Part shown: one piece after another, positions 1 through 8,182 of the stretch | Numbering within the stretch: the stretch's first letter is position 1 | How the letters are laid out: each line of letters opens with the position of its first letter | Assembly: GCA_937894725.1 (NCBI GenBank) | Contig: CALAYL010000036.1 | Coordinates: 10,485-74,484 of the forward strand | DNA length: 64,000 nucleotides | Reading direction: 5' to 3' | DNA from: an uncultured Bacteroidota bacterium | GTDB taxonomy: Bacteria > Bacteroidota > Bacteroidia > Chitinophagales > LD1 | The notes under the pieces: generated by a model | Database searches by the model: none | The model's input: the letters and a program-made list of their open reading frames with translations, nothing else | Told to the model about the DNA's origin: nothing | Translations under genes and position numbers: made by a program

Positions 1-490
1 TGATATAAAATTTAGTTTGAGGAGAGTTGCTAGGCTGCCAACTAAAAGTTACATGTCCGTCTTGATTAGCACTCACCGAAAGTATAGCGGGCGTGAGTGG
101 GTTTGATTCGTTTTGAATAGTATCGCTTTGAGATGGAGTAAATCCAGGGCAATTGAAATTCGCTTCCATATAATAAAACCAAGTAGGATTGATGCTCAAT
201 GCTCCGCTGTGAATGTAGTTTGTCTGTGTTTGATTGGTGATTGTAGCGACTACATTATAAGGGCCTGTTTTTGTATTGCTGCCATACAAAGTATAGTTCA
301 CAAATGGGCCACAAGCATTACTTACATTTTGCCAAGTGATACTTATATTGCTCCCTACAAAATCATTGACAATACAGGTAAGTCGAGGGGAGGCTATTTG
401 CTGCGATTGAACAGTATTGGGAGTTATAGCAAAAATCAATAGCATCGCTATCGAACAAACGAAATATCTAAAATCAAATTGTCTAAACAT
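1..490 (-). CDS. Secreted FN3-like protein, N-terminal part (runs off left edge)
   Basis: The reading frame starts at ATG 490 on the minus strand and stays open to the window edge, so about 163 residues are visible and the C-terminus is missing. The protein begins with a Sec-type signal peptide: a basic start (MFRQFDFR), a hydrophobic core (AMLLIFAI) and a polar region ending near TVQSQ. The mature part shows SITWQNV, WFYYMEANF and, after a linker, VTFSWQPSN. This is the spacing of beta-sandwich repeats of the fibronectin type III kind. In Bacteroidota such repeats often precede a gliding-motility-type (T9SS type B) sorting domain, but that part is not visible here. The gene lies 12 bp downstream of the inactive M16 peptidase gene and is probably cotranscribed with it. 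The exact family is an inference from style, not from a diagnostic motif. Confidence 0.7.
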   Translation of the reverse strand, partial: MFRQFDFRYFVCSIAMLLIFAITPNTVQSQQIASPRLTCIVNDFVGSNISITWQNVSNACGPFVNYTLYGSNTKTGPYNVVATITNQTQTNYIHSGALSINPTWFYYMEANFNCPGFTPSQSDTIQNESNPLTPAILSVSANQDGHVTFSWQPSNSPQTKFYI

Positions 491-502
491 CGGTTTCAAA
501 AT

Positions 503-1783
503 TTAGCCTACGGCTACTTTATACATGTTATCAAAATCTAAATATTGCTCTGCGAGATACTTCACTTTTTTGGGTGTCATGCTGTGAATCGTTTCCAGAT
601 AGCTATTTACACTATCGGCAGATTTATCGAAAAGCAGTAAGCCTTTCCAAACATCGGCATAACGGAAAGCCCCATCGACCGAACGAAGTATGCGACCAGA
701 AAGATAATTTTGCACTGTTTCCAACTCTTCTTTAGATATCATTTCATGTTGTAAACGTTGCATCTCGTTTTTTATTTCATAGAAAGTAGCTTCTCTGTGC
801 TCTTTGCCTACATCGGCACTCACTTCAAAAATGGTACCGTTTTTGTATGGTGTTAGCGAAGAATATATCCCATAAGTATAGCCCTTTTCTTCTCGGATAT
901 TGGTCATCAATCTTGATCCAAAATAGCCGCCAAATATAGTGTTTAGCACGCTCAGTGCATCAAAATCTGGATGCGTTTTTAAAATGCTTTGTTGGCCTAC
1001 CATCACAGTAGATTGAACTGCGCCCTCGATAGGCTGATAATGATCTAAAATTGGATTTGAGCTAGTCGAATGCATTACTTTTGTTGCTTTTTTACCTGCC
1101 CAGTCCGCTTGACCAAAAAGACTGTCAAGTTTACTGATATTGGTATCTGTATAGTTTCCAGATATGATGATAAAACAGTTTTGTGCATTGAAATACTCAA
1201 AAAAGTAAGACTTAATTTCAATGATATTGAGTTTTTCAAAATCGGACTCTTCGGTCACTCTGCCATACGGGTGTGCTTGTCCCCACATATTTTGCAAGAA
1301 GATACGATTGGCCAAATAGTCGTTTTTTGCCAAGTTCTGAAAATGCTGTGCTTTTCTTTTTTCAGTTAAGGTTTCAAATTCATTGTGAGTGAAAGAAGCT
1401 TTAGTAAAAATCTCTTTTATCAGAGGCAAAATAGCATCTAAGTTTTTCTTTAGCGAATAGAGCTGAAAGCCAGCATTTGAAAAAAAAGTGTGATCCTCAA
1501 GATTGCAACCGTAAAAATCGAGAAGGTCGTCAATCTCAAATGCAGACTTAGTTTGAGTGCCTTCTTTTGCAAGTCGAGTAGCGAAATCTGCAACCAGATT
1601 TGTAGGCTCATACCATTTGCCTGCTTCAAATGAAAAGTCGATTTTGACCACTTCGTGCTCACTTTTTATACCGTACACTATCAAGCCATTTGATAAAGTA
1701 AAGGTCTCGGTACAAGGCAGATGAATATGTTTTGCAATATGGATGGCGGGAGCAACATTGCGATTGATGTTAGTCTTACTCAT
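503..1783 (-). CDS. M16 (pitrilysin/insulinase) family protein, inactive subunit
   Basis: This 426-residue protein has the two-half M16 peptidase fold: an N-terminal half opening with FTLSNGLIVYGIK, and a C-terminal half with the conserved REEKGYTYGIYSS segment (around residue 300) that belongs to the substrate-binding side. The zinc motif HxxEH is absent. The equivalent place, around residues 64-75, reads VADFATRLAKEGTQ. Many bacteria encode M16B peptidases as adjacent active and inactive subunits that form a clam-shell heterodimer, and this gene fits the inactive role. Its ATG overlaps the end of the upstream active-subunit gene by 8 bp, which suggests coupled translation. No signal peptide is seen, so it is probably cytoplasmic or exported with its partner by another route. 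Confidence 0.88.
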   Translation of the reverse strand: MSKTNINRNVAPAIHIAKHIHLPCTETFTLSNGLIVYGIKSEHEVVKIDFSFEAGKWYEPTNLVADFATRLAKEGTQTKSAFEIDDLLDFYGCNLEDHTFFSNAGFQLYSLKKNLDAILPLIKEIFTKASFTHNEFETLTEKRKAQHFQNLAKNDYLANRIFLQNMWGQAHPYGRVTEESDFEKLNIIEIKSYFFEYFNAQNCFIIISGNYTDTNISKLDSLFGQADWAGKKATKVMHSTSSNPILDHYQPIEGAVQSTVMVGQQSILKTHPDFDALSVLNTIFGGYFGSRLMTNIREEKGYTYGIYSSLTPYKNGTIFEVSADVGKEHREATFYEIKNEMQRLQHEMISKEELETVQNYLSGRILRSVDGAFRYADVWKGLLLFDKSADSVNSYLETIHSMTPKKVKYLAEQYLDFDNMYKVAVG

Positions 1784-3026
1784 GGTTAGCTGTTTTTAGC
1801 ACATCATAAAAAAGAGTATTCGCAACTTCTGGTTGAAAGCAAGTGGTAGCATGATGCTTAATATCTTCTAGCTTCACCGCATTGTAACGGTCAATTTCAG
1901 AGAAAAGTAAATTTGCATCACCCAAAAGCTCATAAAACGCTAGGTTAAATGCGCGATTCATCAGATTTGTATCTGAAAAGCGAGTATAGGTCTCAAATTT
2001 ATTTTTCAATTTATTGAGCTGTGTTTCATCTAATTCAAGAATCGTAGTGTGGAGTATTTCTTGGATGGCGCTATCAACCTCTGCAAAATCTACATCATCC
2101 GTTAGTTTTCCTTCTATCACAAATAGTCCTTCATCAAGAGTTTCGGTCAGGTAGCAACTTACGGTGTTTAGCCATCTTTTTTCCTTCACTAAAATTCTAT
2201 ATAGCGAAGCTGTGTCAGTTCCAGCTATGGCATCGCGGAGTAGATCGAGACTGTAGTATGCAGAAGAGGTTCGTGCGGGCATTTTATAGGTTTTGTAAAT
2301 TGCTTTGGCAGGCACATCGGCTGCTATGGTTTTGTAGCGAGCTGAGGTTTGGAGTGGCTCAACTGGCAGACTTCGGACTTTTTTTGGTAACGAAGGAATG
2401 TCTCCAAACCATTTTTGGACTAGTTTAATTGCGTCCTCATTTTTGATCGCTCCGCAAATACTTAATATGGCATTGTTCGGTTGATAATAACTATCAAAAA
2501 ATGCTTTTACATCTTCCATTTGAGCATCTTCTACATGCGAAAGATCAAGGCCAATGGTAGGCCAGCGATAGGGGTGCTGCTGATAAGCCAACGCAGATAA
2601 CTCATGCCATACATTGCCATACGGTTTATTGATGTAGTGCTCTTTAAATTCTTCCGTCACTACTCTTTTTTGTGTTTCTAGACTTTCATTTTCAAAAGCT
2701 AGTGAGAGCATTCTATCGCTTTCTAACCAAAGTGCGGTTTCTATATTTTGTGCAGGGAGAATGTCGTAATAGTTGGTGAGGTCGTTAGTAGTAAATGCAT
2801 TGCTCTCGCCACCTGCATGTTCGAGTGGAGTGTCGAAATCTTCGATGTTTACCGACCCTTCAAACATGAAGTGTTCAAAAAGATGTGCAAAGCCTGTCTT
2901 TGTAGGCGATTCATCTCTTGCCCCTACATCATACAGTACGTTAACCACCGCCAGGGGGGTACTGAAATCTTCTTGAACGATAAGAGTTAGACCGTTTTTT
3001 AAAGTATGTCTATGGGCTATTTGCAT
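1776..3026 (-). CDS. M16 family zinc metallopeptidase, active subunit
   Basis: This is a zinc peptidase with the inverted motif HLFEH near residue 48 from the chosen start. A downstream acidic segment (TQKRVVTEEF, about 70 residues later) supplies the third zinc ligand expected in the family. The substrate-binding half follows from about residue 210. An upstream in-frame ATG at 3068 would add 14 residues (MMICVILAYFTTLY). I chose ATG 3026 because the text from there (MQIAHRHTLKNGLTLIV) matches how family members begin, and the extension is not a convincing signal peptide. The gene overlaps the inactive M16 gene downstream by 8 bp, so the two likely make one heterodimeric peptidase. The start is the main uncertainty. 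Confidence 0.88.
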   Translation of the reverse strand: MQIAHRHTLKNGLTLIVQEDFSTPLAVVNVLYDVGARDESPTKTGFAHLFEHFMFEGSVNIEDFDTPLEHAGGESNAFTTNDLTNYYDILPAQNIETALWLESDRMLSLAFENESLETQKRVVTEEFKEHYINKPYGNVWHELSALAYQQHPYRWPTIGLDLSHVEDAQMEDVKAFFDSYYQPNNAILSICGAIKNEDAIKLVQKWFGDIPSLPKKVRSLPVEPLQTSARYKTIAADVPAKAIYKTYKMPARTSSAYYSLDLLRDAIAGTDTASLYRILVKEKRWLNTVSCYLTETLDEGLFVIEGKLTDDVDFAEVDSAIQEILHTTILELDETQLNKLKNKFETYTRFSDTNLMNRAFNLAFYELLGDANLLFSEIDRYNAVKLEDIKHHATTCFQPEVANTLFYDVLKTANHE

Positions 3027-3083
3027 GTATAATGTCGTAAAGTATGCAAGTATAACGCAAATCATCAATTATTTGAATCTAAT

Positions 3084-4484
3084 CTACCGACCTAAAACGG
3101 CTTTCAATGTTTTAAGAGCATCGCCACTTGGTCGTGGAGCGTTACTGTCAGCTATGTTCCCATCACTATCTATAATGATGTAGTGAGGGATGCCCTGTAT
3201 AGCGTAATCATTGCTAATCTTGGCTTTGCCATTTTCGTAATCAATCACATTTATACCATTCGGTTGATGCTTAATCAATGCTTCTCGCCATTGAGCCGCA
3301 TCTGCATCTATCGACACATTTAGAAAAACAATATCATCGCCATTGAGTTCTTCGTATAGTTTTTTAGCAAAAGGTATTTCTCTTTTGCAGGGGCCACACC
3401 AGCTCGCCCATACATCTACATAGATAACTTTGCCTCTGTATCGATCCGATGAAAAGGAATTTCCATTTTCATCTTTGGCTTTGATGATGGGGGCTTCATT
3501 ACCTTTTTTTAGTTTGTTAAAAGTGACAAGCGCACTATCTACTACAGCGTTATATAAGTTGTATTGAGAGTGAGATACAAAAACTTCGTAGAGTTTGCTT
3601 ACCATATCTGGATTATTTTCAAACTTGATGCAATTTAAGGTTTGTTTAGCCAACAAATATTCTTGTATTGCTGGGGTGAAATCTTTTTCTATAACCGCTA
3701 TGGTGGCATCTAGATTATTTTGGTTCGTGTCTTGATGGTGGGCTTGGGCTATTTTTAATTTTAGATAGCTGTTCAAAAAATCTGTATAGGAATAGTCGTC
3801 TAGCAAATCGTTACGTTCTATTTTTATGGGAGTTAGAAAATCGAAGTAATTATCTGAAATAGGGGTGAAGTCTAAATCTTTTGCAAAGTATGTTCGCGCA
3901 TCAGCATAGAGTATTTTTCGATGTGCAAAATGATACACAAGCAGGTCTTTCTTTTTATTAAAAACGGAGATGTCATTTTGGGTAATTGCTTTGTCCGCAA
4001 ATTTGTTTAGCAATTGGTAAGCGTTGTTTTCAACTACTTTGAAGCTATCTATAAAGTCGTTTTCCTGTAATTTAAAATAGGCCATCGGAATTTCACTAGT
4101 TGATAAAATTGCAGCAGCATTATAATTGTTTATCAAAGCCCCGTCTCCACTATATTTGAGCGATTTGTCAAAATTTTTGTAATCTAGAGAAAGGCGGATT
4201 TTCTGATTTGGATATAGAGTGATATTGGTTTCTTCTTGGCCATTTTTGAGTGTTAAGTCGATTGCGCTATTTACTGGTACGTCTAGCTCAAATTTGCCCG
4301 ATTTTCCGATTTGAGTAGTGGCTAGTTTTGTCTTTTTATAAGCTAATTTCATGTCTTTGAACCAAAGATCTAAGGTGGCGTTCGGTGAATTTTTTATAAC
4401 CCCCATGATCTTTGCATTGGATTGTCCGATAAGCATTTGGATGCTTACAAAAAGCAAAAAAAATGAAAGTAATGGTTTTCTCAT
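3084..4484 (-). CDS. TlpA-like thiol-disulfide oxidoreductase with DUF4369-like N-terminus
   Basis: This 466-residue exported protein begins with a clear signal peptide (MRKPLLSFFLLFVSIQ...IGQ). Residues about 25-120 form a beta-rich region (GVIKNSPNATLDLWF, KSGKFELDVPV) like the DUF4369 domain found before thioredoxin folds in Bacteroidota. A helical middle follows. A TlpA/ResA-type thioredoxin domain fills the C-terminal third, with the redox motif WCGPC beginning at W362 and a cis-proline region GIPHYIIID near the end. Such proteins act in the periplasm, reducing disulfides or assisting cytochrome maturation and oxidative-stress defence. It has no lipobox cysteine. It ends 15 bp before the longer possible start of the M16 operon and may be cotranscribed with it. 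Confidence 0.9.
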   Translation of the reverse strand: MRKPLLSFFLLFVSIQMLIGQSNAKIMGVIKNSPNATLDLWFKDMKLAYKKTKLATTQIGKSGKFELDVPVNSAIDLTLKNGQEETNITLYPNQKIRLSLDYKNFDKSLKYSGDGALINNYNAAAILSTSEIPMAYFKLQENDFIDSFKVVENNAYQLLNKFADKAITQNDISVFNKKKDLLVYHFAHRKILYADARTYFAKDLDFTPISDNYFDFLTPIKIERNDLLDDYSYTDFLNSYLKLKIAQAHHQDTNQNNLDATIAVIEKDFTPAIQEYLLAKQTLNCIKFENNPDMVSKLYEVFVSHSQYNLYNAVVDSALVTFNKLKKGNEAPIIKAKDENGNSFSSDRYRGKVIYVDVWASWCGPCKREIPFAKKLYEELNGDDIVFLNVSIDADAAQWREALIKHQPNGINVIDYENGKAKISNDYAIQGIPHYIIIDSDGNIADSNAPRPSGDALKTLKAVLGR

Positions 4485-4538
4485 ACAGCTTTAAGGTTTG
4501 TTTTTTAAAGTAAGTCGAATACGAAAATAGTCGCTTAT

Positions 4539-5579
4539 TTATGGTTTTTCAAGAGAAACTATGTCTTTATATGCATCCATATTTTTTATCAGTTTGTTTG
4601 TGGCAGTATATATAAACTCTTTTACCAGCAATAGTTTCCTTGGTCTTTCAAATTTTGATATCGACTGAAAATCGAAATTAGACTTTTTATCTTTTTGCGC
4701 TATCACTATTACTACTGTTTCGCCTAGTTTATCATCGGCTAATTTTGCTATAAAAAAGGGGCAGTCAATGCTATTCTTTAGTTTGTTTTCTATATCTAGT
4801 AGATTCACTTTTACGCCACCAGTATTCGCTATATCATCTGTGCGGCCTAGCCATTTGAATTGGGTTCCATTTATCAATTCTACTCTATCATTTGAGATGA
4901 TATCTAATTGATCTGGCATAGTGATGATTAGTCTTTGATCAAGATCTGTTTTTATTTTAATTCCATCTAAAACACTAAAATGGCTTGCTGTTTTTGGAGC
5001 TATTTGACGGAGTGCAATATGGCTCACAGTCTCTGTCATACCAAATGTTTCATAGATGTGAATGGGTAATGATTTTAGGGTATTTTCTAAAGTTTCGCTT
5101 ATTTGTCCTCCTCCTATGATTACATTTTTGATGTTTGAAAATTGAGTTTTGCTCTTTTCTTGCATCATGCTTTCAAAGACTTGCATGGGTGTAAACGCAG
5201 CAAATTCAACATTGGTCAGTAAAGCTTCATCTAGCGGTTTTGTGTTGGGTTCTATACAAATGAGTTTTGCTTGCAAAACGATTGCTCGAACGATCATCAT
5301 TTTGCCTCCTATATTAGCAGCAGGAATGGCGAGCAGTAGATTAGATTTTTTTTCTAGTTGTAAATATTCTATGGTTCGTTGAGCGCTTTGTATCATTGCG
5401 GTTCGAGCGTGCGTGATTGCCTTAGGTGTGCCAGTAGATCCTGAGGTGTGCGCTATAAAAGTTGCCTGATTTTTAGTAAGCCAATCATCAATAAACTCAA
5501 TGATAGGTGCAGCCCACATAAATGCAGCAAACTTTTCGCTTTGCCGAATCCAATCTTTTGAAAAGTCAATTACAAACAT
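4539..5579 (-). CDS. menE: o-Succinylbenzoate--CoA ligase (MenE), short Bacteroidota form
   Basis: This is an acyl-CoA synthetase of the AMP-binding superfamily. It carries the P-loop HTSGSTGTPKA around residue 45, the TFGMTET motif near residue 185 and the hinge GRTDDIANTGG around residue 245, followed by a small C-terminal domain. It is about 346 residues, much shorter than the roughly 450-490 of Bacillus and Escherichia MenE, as is usual in this phylum. Its role in menaquinone biosynthesis is to activate o-succinylbenzoate to its CoA ester. The assignment rests on the motifs plus the 14-bp overlap with menC. I took ATG 5579; a TTG at 5585 is possible. Other men genes (F, D, H, B, A) are not in the window. 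Confidence 0.87.
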   Translation of the reverse strand: MFVIDFSKDWIRQSEKFAAFMWAAPIIEFIDDWLTKNQATFIAHTSGSTGTPKAITHARTAMIQSAQRTIEYLQLEKKSNLLLAIPAANIGGKMMIVRAIVLQAKLICIEPNTKPLDEALLTNVEFAAFTPMQVFESMMQEKSKTQFSNIKNVIIGGGQISETLENTLKSLPIHIYETFGMTETVSHIALRQIAPKTASHFSVLDGIKIKTDLDQRLIITMPDQLDIISNDRVELINGTQFKWLGRTDDIANTGGVKVNLLDIENKLKNSIDCPFFIAKLADDKLGETVVIVIAQKDKKSNFDFQSISKFERPRKLLLVKEFIYTATNKLIKNMDAYKDIVSLEKP

Positions 5580-6612
5580 CGTCAAGGGTTCCCCATTTTT
5601 TTAAAGCACTATAAAATAGTTGCCCTCTATCAATATACAGCGGTGAAGTAATATTCTTTTGATAAAGTTCGCCTGTACCTAGACCTTGAGTAGCAGATAT
5701 GCCTTTGTTTGCAACCCATTGACTGATAGCGTTTAGGCCAATATTTGTTTCGAGGGCAGAGGTTGCCCACCAACCTATATTTCTTTTTTGAGCCTGTTTT
5801 ATCCACTTATCAGCCATTGTCAAACCACCTATTAGAGACGGTTTTAGTATAATATATTGCGGATTTATGGCATCAAGTAGTTCTTCCATTTTGTGTTCTT
5901 CAAATACAGCAATTAACTCTTCATCTAGCGCAATGTCAATGATTTTATCATTACAAAGTTCAGCCATTAGTTTCCATTGATTTGCAGCAATGGGTTGCTC
6001 GATAGAGTGGATGTCAAACTCTGAGAGCCTGCTAAGCCTTTCTCTCACTATGTTTGGTGCAAATGCACCATTAGCATCTACTCTAATTTCTATTTTGTCT
6101 TTATCAAATTCATTTCTGATTTTTGAGAGCAATCTACATTCTGCTTCAAAGTCGATAGCGCCTACCTTTAGTTTAAAACAACGAAATCCTTTTTCGTATT
6201 TTTCATTGATTTCGTGGCTCATGGTTTTTTCCTCTGCCATCCATATCAAACCATTGATAGGTATAGGTTGTAGCTGATTTGTGAAAGGCGATTCAAACAA
6301 AATTTTCCTACCTCCATTTTTAAAATCGAGTAGCGCAGTTTCCACTGCAAAAGCAATAGATGGATGTGTTTTAATAATGTCTTTTTTTATCAATTCCCAC
6401 TGCTCAATTTTGTCACAAACAGCGTGAAGCATGTCGGGTAATGTATCTAAGTGATCTCTGCTCAACCCTTTGATAACACTGCATTCCCCAATGCCTATGA
6501 TTTCTTCGTTTTCTAAAGTGATGAAATAGCCAAATTTATGGTTCATACCACCACGAGAAGTAAGAATGGGAGTCTTAAACGGAATTTTGTATGGAGCAAA
6601 ATAAGCTTTCAT
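5566..6612 (-). CDS. menC: o-Succinylbenzoate synthase (MenC)
   Basis: This 348-residue enolase-superfamily enzyme dehydrates SHCHC to o-succinylbenzoate in menaquinone synthesis. Visible catalytic elements in order are the base motif FKLKVG around residue 145, metal ligands in EIRVDANG and HSIEQPI and in the IALDEEL segment, and the second lysine in YIILKPSLIGG around residue 255. The N-terminal capping domain shows the usual opening (YFAPYKIPFKTPI, then ITLENEEIIGIGE). Length is normal. Its start overlaps the sirtuin stop by 4 bp and its end overlaps menE, so all three are probably on one message. Muconate-cycloisomerase-like or dipeptide-epimerase relatives share these residues, but the menE neighbour makes MenC the best call. 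Confidence 0.9.
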   Translation of the reverse strand: MKAYFAPYKIPFKTPILTSRGGMNHKFGYFITLENEEIIGIGECSVIKGLSRDHLDTLPDMLHAVCDKIEQWELIKKDIIKTHPSIAFAVETALLDFKNGGRKILFESPFTNQLQPIPINGLIWMAEEKTMSHEINEKYEKGFRCFKLKVGAIDFEAECRLLSKIRNEFDKDKIEIRVDANGAFAPNIVRERLSRLSEFDIHSIEQPIAANQWKLMAELCNDKIIDIALDEELIAVFEEHKMEELLDAINPQYIILKPSLIGGLTMADKWIKQAQKRNIGWWATSALETNIGLNAISQWVANKGISATQGLGTGELYQKNITSPLYIDRGQLFYSALKKWGTLDDVCN

Positions 6613-7301
6613 CGCAGTGTTTGAAGCAATTCGTCAACTAAAAGTGGAACACCATTGGTGGCTTTTTGTTGTCTGAAATCTATTTTTCTAATATCTTTCG
6701 GAGAAGATTTTGCATCCGGATTTATCACATAAATAGGGCAAAGATAAGATGCTTCATAAACTAGTCCTGCTGCGGGATACACTGCCATCGAAGTACCTAT
6801 GACGATGATATAGTCTGCCTTTCGGACTAATTTTAGAGCATTTGGGAACATCGATACTTCTTCGCCAAACCAAACAATGTGTGGACGGAGTGTATGGCCG
6901 GATTCATTTTTATCTGATTCGGTTAGGTCTTTTTTCCACTCATAAATAAGGTGAGGGTTTTCTACGCTCCTCACCTTTAGCAACTCTCCATGAAGATGCA
7001 ATACGTTGGTAGAGCCTGCTCGCTCGTGGAGGTCATCTACATTTTGGGTAATGATTGCTACATTGAATTTTTCTTCCAATTTGACTAACGCTCGATGACC
7101 GTCATTAGGATTGGCATCTAATAAGTTTTTTCTTCTTTGATTATAAAAATCGAGGACTAGTGATTTGTTTTTCTTCCAAGCATCGGGTGTAGCTACGTCT
7201 TCTATACGATGGTTTTCCCATGTACCATCTGTATCTCTAAATGTTTTGATACCACTTTCAGCACTCATGCCAGCTCCTGTCAATATCACGATATTTTTCA
7301 T
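6609..7301 (-). CDS. cobB: Class III sirtuin, NAD-dependent protein deacylase
   Basis: This 230-residue Rossmann-fold deacylase removes acyl groups from lysine side chains using NAD. It shows the NAD motif GAGMSAESGI (residues 9-18), the TQNVDDLHERAG motif (85-96) and the catalytic histidine in HLHGEL (His104). Residues Y53 and R56 form the YxxR pair that class III sirtuins such as SIRT5 and E. coli CobB use to bind succinyl or malonyl groups, so a desuccinylase/deacetylase is likely. The small domain lacks the four zinc-binding cysteines; the only cysteine is near the C-terminus (LCPIYVINP). It sits between the NlpC/P60 gene (1-bp gap) and menC (4-bp overlap), so it is translationally coupled with menaquinone genes. 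Confidence 0.9.
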   Translation of the reverse strand: MKNIVILTGAGMSAESGIKTFRDTDGTWENHRIEDVATPDAWKKNKSLVLDFYNQRRKNLLDANPNDGHRALVKLEEKFNVAIITQNVDDLHERAGSTNVLHLHGELLKVRSVENPHLIYEWKKDLTESDKNESGHTLRPHIVWFGEEVSMFPNALKLVRKADYIIVIGTSMAVYPAAGLVYEASYLCPIYVINPDAKSSPKDIRKIDFRQQKATNGVPLLVDELLQTLR

Positions 7302-7302
7302 T

Positions 7303-8073
7303 TTAGAAATATCGTTTTATGATTTTGAGTTGGTGAGAATATTTTTTCGTTTCGGCTTGAAAAATACCAAAATGGTCTAGGGTGTCGATGCGCACTTTAC
7401 CAGAAGCGTGAATAATTTTTTGATCTCGAAGTACGATACCCACGTGAATTATTTTGCCCTCATCGTTGCTAAAAAAAGCTAGGTCGCCAAGTTGAGTGGA
7501 TTGCACAAAGTCAACCACATTGCCACTTTCGGCCTGTTGCCAGGCATCGCGCTTGAGTTTTACCCCCAAGCATTTAAAGACAATCTGCGTAAAGCCGGAG
7601 CAGTCGATACCAAACGGGGAACGGCCTCCCCATTGATAAGGGCTATTGAGCAGTTTGAGTGCTATTTTTTCGACAAGTTGGATGCTGTTTTGAAGGTCTG
7701 GTTGTATAGCTTGTCCATTGTAGATAAATTTCTCTTTTGCTATCTTAAAATTGATGCCATCAAAAAGTGGAAGGCTGCTGCCTATCACAATGGGAATGTT
7801 TTGATCTGATGATGTAGCTGAACTAGCGATGTCTAGTGCTATTCCTAGATTTACCTCTATACCCTGAGCATCTTTTTCGGCTAGTTCTCTTAGCTGACTT
7901 TTCAGTATCCAACCTTCGTAATCATCATAGTCAACCTTTATCAATAGCCATTCTTTTTTCTTTGATAAAATAGTGCAACTTTCGCCAAATAGTAGTTGGC
8001 TTGTCTGCTCACTCTTGTGGGTAGGCTCCGATCGTATAGGCACTACACTCAAAAACGCAATAGCTCTAGTCAT
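7303..8073 (-). CDS. NlpC/P60 cysteine peptidase with bacterial SH3 domain
   Basis: The protein is 256 residues. Residues about 5-62 form an SH3b-type domain (VVPIRSEP ... EGWILKSQL). Residues about 130-255 form the NlpC/P60 peptidase domain with catalytic Cys158 in DCSGF, His210 in HVGIV and a further polar residue region at IHASG. This layout matches YkfC-like gamma-D-glutamyl-diamino acid endopeptidases, which recycle or cut peptidoglycan stem peptides. No signal peptide is visible at the start (MTRAIAFLSVVPIR), so a cytoplasmic recycling role is more likely than secretion. It is the first gene of the run NlpC-sirtuin-menC-menE, and it is divergent from the T9SS adhesin at 8183 across a 109-bp gap that must hold both promoters. 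Confidence 0.88.
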   Translation of the reverse strand: MTRAIAFLSVVPIRSEPTHKSEQTSQLLFGESCTILSKKKEWLLIKVDYDDYEGWILKSQLRELAEKDAQGIEVNLGIALDIASSATSSDQNIPIVIGSSLPLFDGINFKIAKEKFIYNGQAIQPDLQNSIQLVEKIALKLLNSPYQWGGRSPFGIDCSGFTQIVFKCLGVKLKRDAWQQAESGNVVDFVQSTQLGDLAFFSNDEGKIIHVGIVLRDQKIIHASGKVRIDTLDHFGIFQAETKKYSHQLKIIKRYF

Positions 8074-8153
8074 TATATGAATTAAGGGACAAACAGTTAA
8101 TAAATCAATATTTAAGGATACAAAAAAAAGAAATTAAATCTCATTCTTTATTT

Positions 8154-8161
8154 TACTTTCG
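8154..8161 (+). promoter_or_regulatory. Putative Bacteroidota -7 box for the 8183 adhesin
   Basis: The sequence TACTTTCG lies 21 bp upstream of the ATG at 8183. It fits the TAnnTTTG -7 element of the Bacteroidota housekeeping sigma factor with one mismatch. No convincing TTG -33 element is seen at the expected distance, so this is a tentative call. Confidence 0.4.
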
Positions 8162-8182
8162 TTATCCTTATTTGAAATCTGA

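Noticed and set aside
113..442. Plus-strand frame of 109 codons near the left edge
   Set aside because: It is antisense to the minus-strand gene 1-490, which has a signal peptide, FN3-like strands and good codon use. The plus frame has none.
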